The notes under the pieces are model-generated. The model saw nothing but the letters and a program-made list of their open reading frames with translations. It was not told where the DNA came from and did not search any database. From assembly GCA_964541075.1 (NCBI GenBank), contig CAZIPZ010000191.1, positions 1 through 7,749 of the forward strand: a DNA stretch of 7,749 nucleotides, given 5' to 3'. The translations under genes and the position numbers were made by a program. The stretch is from CAZIPZ01 sp964541075 (GTDB lineage: Bacteria > Acidobacteriota > Terriglobia > 20CM-2-55-15). Of this stretch, positions 5,319 through 7,749 are shown piece by piece (the first letter of the stretch is position 1; the number at the start of each line of letters is the position of its first letter).

Positions 5319-6319
5319 AAAGCGGCGACGTCAGAATGGCCGCGACTCTCTTCGTGCTCATCGGCGAAGAGACCGCTTCCGAAGTGCTCCGGCATTTGAA
5401 CGAAACGGAGATCGAGTCCATATCCAGAGAGATTTCCAACGTGGGGCCCATTCCTGTGGATGAGGCCGAGAAATCCGCCGAGGAGCTGTATCAGCTCCTT
5501 GTGGCAAACCGGTTCGTATCCGAGGGCGGAGTGGACTACGCCAAGAAGGTGATTCTGCGCACGCTCGGCGCCGGATCCGCAAAAAGAATCATGGAGAGGC
5601 TCTCCTCAAGCTATGTCAGCTCGAATGCATTCGAGGCGATCGACAGACTCAATCCCGTCCAGCTCTCGCAGTTCATTCAAAACGAGCACCCGCAGACAAT
5701 TGCTCTGATTCTGGCTCACCTTACTCCGGGAAGTTCTGCCGAGCTTCTGGAATCCCTGCCCGAAGATATTCAAGCGGATATTGCGGTCCGTATGGCGAGC
5801 CTCGAAACGATCTCGCCCGACGTCATCAGCGGAATTTCTTCCGTGCTCGAAGAAAAATTGAAGCCCGTAGGAACATTCGCCCATAGCCAGGCTTATGGAG
5901 GCATTCGCGCGGTGGCCGAACTCTTCAACAGAATGGATCGCCGGCGCAGCAGATCTGTGCTGGAAAGAATCGATTCCGAGAAGCCTGAAGTCGCGAATTC
6001 CATTCGCCAGCTCATGTTCGTGTTTGACGACATAGCCACTCTCGATGATCAGGCGATTCGTGAAATTCTGCAGCGTGTGGATAAGAAGACGATCGCACAG
6101 GCTCTGAAAGGCGGAACCGAACCGCAGCAGAATCAGTTCTACCGCAATATGTCGCAGCGCGCGGTGGAAATGATGAAAGAAGAGATCGACATTATGGGTC
6201 CCGTGAAGATCAAGGACGTCCACGCGGCGCAGCAGCGAATCGTGGAAATCGTCAGGAAGCTGGAAGAAGAAGGCATCATCAATATCGGCGGGGGCGGCGG
6301 CGACGAGTATGTCTTCTAG
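5315..6319 (+). CDS. fliG: Flagellar motor switch protein FliG
   Basis: FliG is the rotor protein that links the MS ring (FliF tail) to FliM and takes torque from the MotA stator. The 334-residue product is of usual length. The N-terminal domain (about 1-100) binds FliF. The middle domain has the FliM-contact EHPQ motif at 124-127. The C-terminal domain has MFVF (234-237). The torque helix positions defined in E. coli (K264, R281, D288, D289, R297) align to K265, R282, E289, E290 and K298, so every charge is kept with conservative swaps (E. coli sequence recalled, not searched). The C-terminus IGGGGGDEYVF is the usual acidic end with a longer glycine run. ATG 5315 overlaps the fliF TGA by 4 bases, with GAGAGGA 4 bases upstream. 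The last 11 bases are shared with fliH. Confidence 0.97.
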   Translation: MKSGDVRMAATLFVLIGEETASEVLRHLNETEIESISREISNVGPIPVDEAEKSAEELYQLLVANRFVSEGGVDYAKKVILRTLGAGSAKRIMERLSSSYVSSNAFEAIDRLNPVQLSQFIQNEHPQTIALILAHLTPGSSAELLESLPEDIQADIAVRMASLETISPDVISGISSVLEEKLKPVGTFAHSQAYGGIRAVAELFNRMDRRRSRSVLERIDSEKPEVANSIRQLMFVFDDIATLDDQAIREILQRVDKKTIAQALKGGTEPQQNQFYRNMSQRAVEMMKEEIDIMGPVKIKDVHAAQQRIVEIVRKLEEEGIINIGGGGGDEYVF

Positions 6320-6890
6320 AATTATTCGCGGGGATGACCGCGTAATGAAACTGAAGGTTCACTCACCCGGGACGGCTGTCGCTGACGCGACCTTTCCTAA
6401 CGATCATGCCCTGCATGTGGAGAAACGCGCTTTCGAAGAAGGCTACCGCGAAGGCGAGCGCATCGGGAAGCAGATGGGCGAGAAGATGACTGAAACGGCG
6501 ATCAAGAGATATGAAAACGCTATCGTCGAGCTTGCCCAGTCACACAAAGCTCTTGTCGCCGAAATGGAAGAACAAACGGTGCGGCTTGCCATGGAAATCG
6601 CGCGAAAGATTGTTCAGCGTGAGCTGACCCTTGATCCGGACATCATTGCAGCGCTTGCGGCTGTCGCACTCAAGAGAGTTCAGACTCATGAATCCATTAC
6701 GCTGCGCGTCAGTCGCAGCGATGTAGAACGCTTGCGGCCCGCGATTGCAAACGTGAATCCGGCAGTAACCGTTAAGGACGACGCATCTCTGGATCGCGGC
6801 GACTTTGTCGTAGACACCGCCCAGACTCATCTGGATGGACGCATCTCCCGCCAGATCGACATCATCGGCAGAGCGCTCTTCGATGAGTAG
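6309..6890 (+). CDS. fliH: Flagellar export ATPase regulator/stator FliH
   Basis: FliH dimerises, binds the N-terminus of the ATPase FliI and docks it at the C ring and FlhA; it is also the peripheral-stalk-like stator. The 193-residue protein belongs to a weakly conserved family, but several marks fit. The N-terminal SSRII resembles the short docking segment of FliH. A GxxxG chain with G45, G49, G53 and G57, preceded by A41, is a hallmark of FliH/YscL. Next comes a helical part with MEIARKIVQREL (about 95-106). The end, RGDFVVDTAQTHLDGRISRQ (163-182), is the typical C-terminal FliI-binding region. There is no membrane segment. The start at 6309 overlaps fliG by 11 bases and keeps the SSRII segment. 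ATG 6345 (MKLKVHS..) is possible but would remove it. The Shine-Dalgarno is poor, so coupling with fliG is likely. Confidence 0.93.
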   Translation: MSSRIIRGDDRVMKLKVHSPGTAVADATFPNDHALHVEKRAFEEGYREGERIGKQMGEKMTETAIKRYENAIVELAQSHKALVAEMEEQTVRLAMEIARKIVQRELTLDPDIIAALAAVALKRVQTHESITLRVSRSDVERLRPAIANVNPAVTVKDDASLDRGDFVVDTAQTHLDGRISRQIDIIGRALFDE

Positions 6891-7749
6891 AGCATCGTTC
6901 GACCTGTCGCGCTATCGAAGCCGTCTGGCGACGGCGGAGCCAGTCTCTGAATTTGGCGTTGTGGAAAAAGTTGTCGGCAACACGATTGAGGCTCACGGCC
7001 CCAATGTGACGATGGGTTGCGTCTGCTGGCTCACAAACCAGGGCCGGCGTGTTCCCGTGGAAGTCGTCGGCTTCACTGAAGGCAAAGTGATCGCGATGCC
7101 TTTGGGTAAAATTGACGGAGTTCGCCAAGGCGACATTCTGGAGGCTTCCGGTCGAACCGCTAGCATCGGAATGAGTGAACAGCTTCAGGGCAGAGTCCTG
7201 GACGGCCTCGGGCGCGCCATTGACGGGTCTTCAATGCCCGCAGTCCTCGATCGGCAGGATTTGTATGCCGAGCCATCCAATCCTCTGGACCGGGATCCGA
7301 TTCGCGAGCCGCTGCAAACGGGTGTGCGCACTATCGATGGACTGCTGACCACCGGTTTGGGTCAGCGCGTCGGCATTTTTGGAGGCAGCGGTGTGGGCAA
7401 AAGCACGCTGCTGGGAATGATCGCACGCTATACAAACGCGGACCTCAACGTCATTGCGCTCATCGGAGAACGCGGTCGTGAGGTGCGGGAGTTCATTGAG
7501 AATGATTTGGGCGAGGAAGGTTTGCGTCGCTCGGTTGTGATTGTATCCACATCCGATCAGCCGGCGCTTGTCCGTATTCGCGCCGCCTTTGCAGCCACCG
7601 CCGCGGCCGAGTATTTTCGCGACCGGGGCCTCAACGTCATGTTGATGATGGACTCGGTGACCCGATTTGCCATGGCGCAACGCGAGGTTGGACTTGCCGC
7701 CGGCGAACCGCCATCATCGAAGGGATACACTCCATCCGTCTTTTCGCTT
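6883..7749 (+). CDS. fliI: Flagellar type III export ATPase FliI (5' part, 289 codons, cut by window end)
   Basis: FliI is the F1-beta-like ATPase at the base of the flagellar export gate that helps unfold and release substrates. The frame is open from ATG 6883 to the last base without a stop. About two thirds of the usual length of roughly 440-460 residues is present. It shows an N-terminal domain (about 20-95), QGRVLDGLGRAIDG (102-115), Walker A GGSGVGKST (167-175), catalytic-glutamate segment GERGREVREF (195-204, E196), Walker B VMLMMDSVTR (252-261, D257) and the start of the conserved GYTPSVF segment (281-287). These distinguish it from F1/V-type subunits and fit FliI/YscN, and the flagellar context decides for FliI. 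The start overlaps fliH by 8 bases and has no good Shine-Dalgarno, so re-initiation from fliH is likely. The P-loop reads GGSGVGKS where many FliI have AGSGVGKS. Confidence 0.96.
   Translation, partial: MSRASFDLSRYRSRLATAEPVSEFGVVEKVVGNTIEAHGPNVTMGCVCWLTNQGRRVPVEVVGFTEGKVIAMPLGKIDGVRQGDILEASGRTASIGMSEQLQGRVLDGLGRAIDGSSMPAVLDRQDLYAEPSNPLDRDPIREPLQTGVRTIDGLLTTGLGQRVGIFGGSGVGKSTLLGMIARYTNADLNVIALIGERGREVREFIENDLGEEGLRRSVVIVSTSDQPALVRIRAAFAATAAAEYFRDRGLNVMLMMDSVTRFAMAQREVGLAAGEPPSSKGYTPSVFSL

Noticed and set aside
5606..6223. Minus-strand open frame of 205 codons opposite fliG.
   Set aside because: Shadow of fliG, with no independent start signal or family motif.
7231..7680. Minus-strand open frame near the right edge.
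   Set aside because: It covers the P-loop and Walker B coding segments of fliI, which are clearly read on the plus strand.
1..7749. Mobile element, CRISPR array, tRNA or defence/toxin system.
   Set aside because: Apart from 135-243 and two short gaps, the window is filled by one co-directional flagellar operon with uniform composition. No transposase, terminal repeats, spaced repeats or tRNA fold were seen.

Overview
This window is the front end of a flagellar basal-body operon read entirely on the + strand: a two-component system, then flgB, flgC, fliE, fliF, fliG, fliH and the first 289 codons of fliI, which runs off the right edge. The organism is a motile bacterium. The G+C content looks moderately high by eye (mid-50s percent, not computed), and a FleS/FleR-type kinase plus sigma-54 activator placed directly upstream of flgBC-fliEFGHI points to a Gram-negative lineage that uses sigma-54 for flagellar genes. 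Acidobacteriota or a former deltaproteobacterial group would fit, but the window alone does not settle the phylum.

Layout. Bases 3-134 look like the last codons of an unrelated upstream gene with a heptad-patterned C-terminus. Bases 135-243 are non-coding, AT-richer than their surroundings and full of short repeats (TTGAC words, two TTTTCTCC copies), so they are the likely control region. Bases 244-1158 encode a soluble histidine kinase. Bases 1136-2455 encode its sigma-54-dependent response regulator, which has a receiver domain, a GAFTGA AAA+ domain and a Fis-type helix-turn-helix. flgB follows with a 4-base overlap, then flgC, fliE, fliF, fliG, fliH and fliI. Most junctions overlap or lie within 2 bases (RR/flgB 4, flgC/fliE gap 2, fliF/fliG 4, fliG/fliH 11, fliH/fliI 8). 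Only two real gaps exist, flgB-flgC (28 bases) and fliE-fliF (65 bases). Each gap holds a tiny ORF whose TGA overlaps the next start codon as ATGA, and the fliE-fliF gap also holds two competing hairpins.

How it works together. FlgB and FlgC are proximal-rod proteins. FliE joins the rod to the MS ring made by FliF. FliG is the rotor/switch protein bound to FliF. FliH and FliI are the stator and ATPase of the flagellar type III export apparatus. The kinase-regulator pair probably controls sigma-54 promoters of flagellar genes, perhaps in response to MS-ring/export assembly as reported for FlgSR in epsilonproteobacteria (inference).

The genes are conventional and I found no unknown system. The items most worth a second look are the FleS-like kinase that lacks a PAS domain, the alanine replacing the first Walker A glycine in the regulator, the repeat-rich leader, and the hairpin/mini-ORF structures in the two operon gaps.
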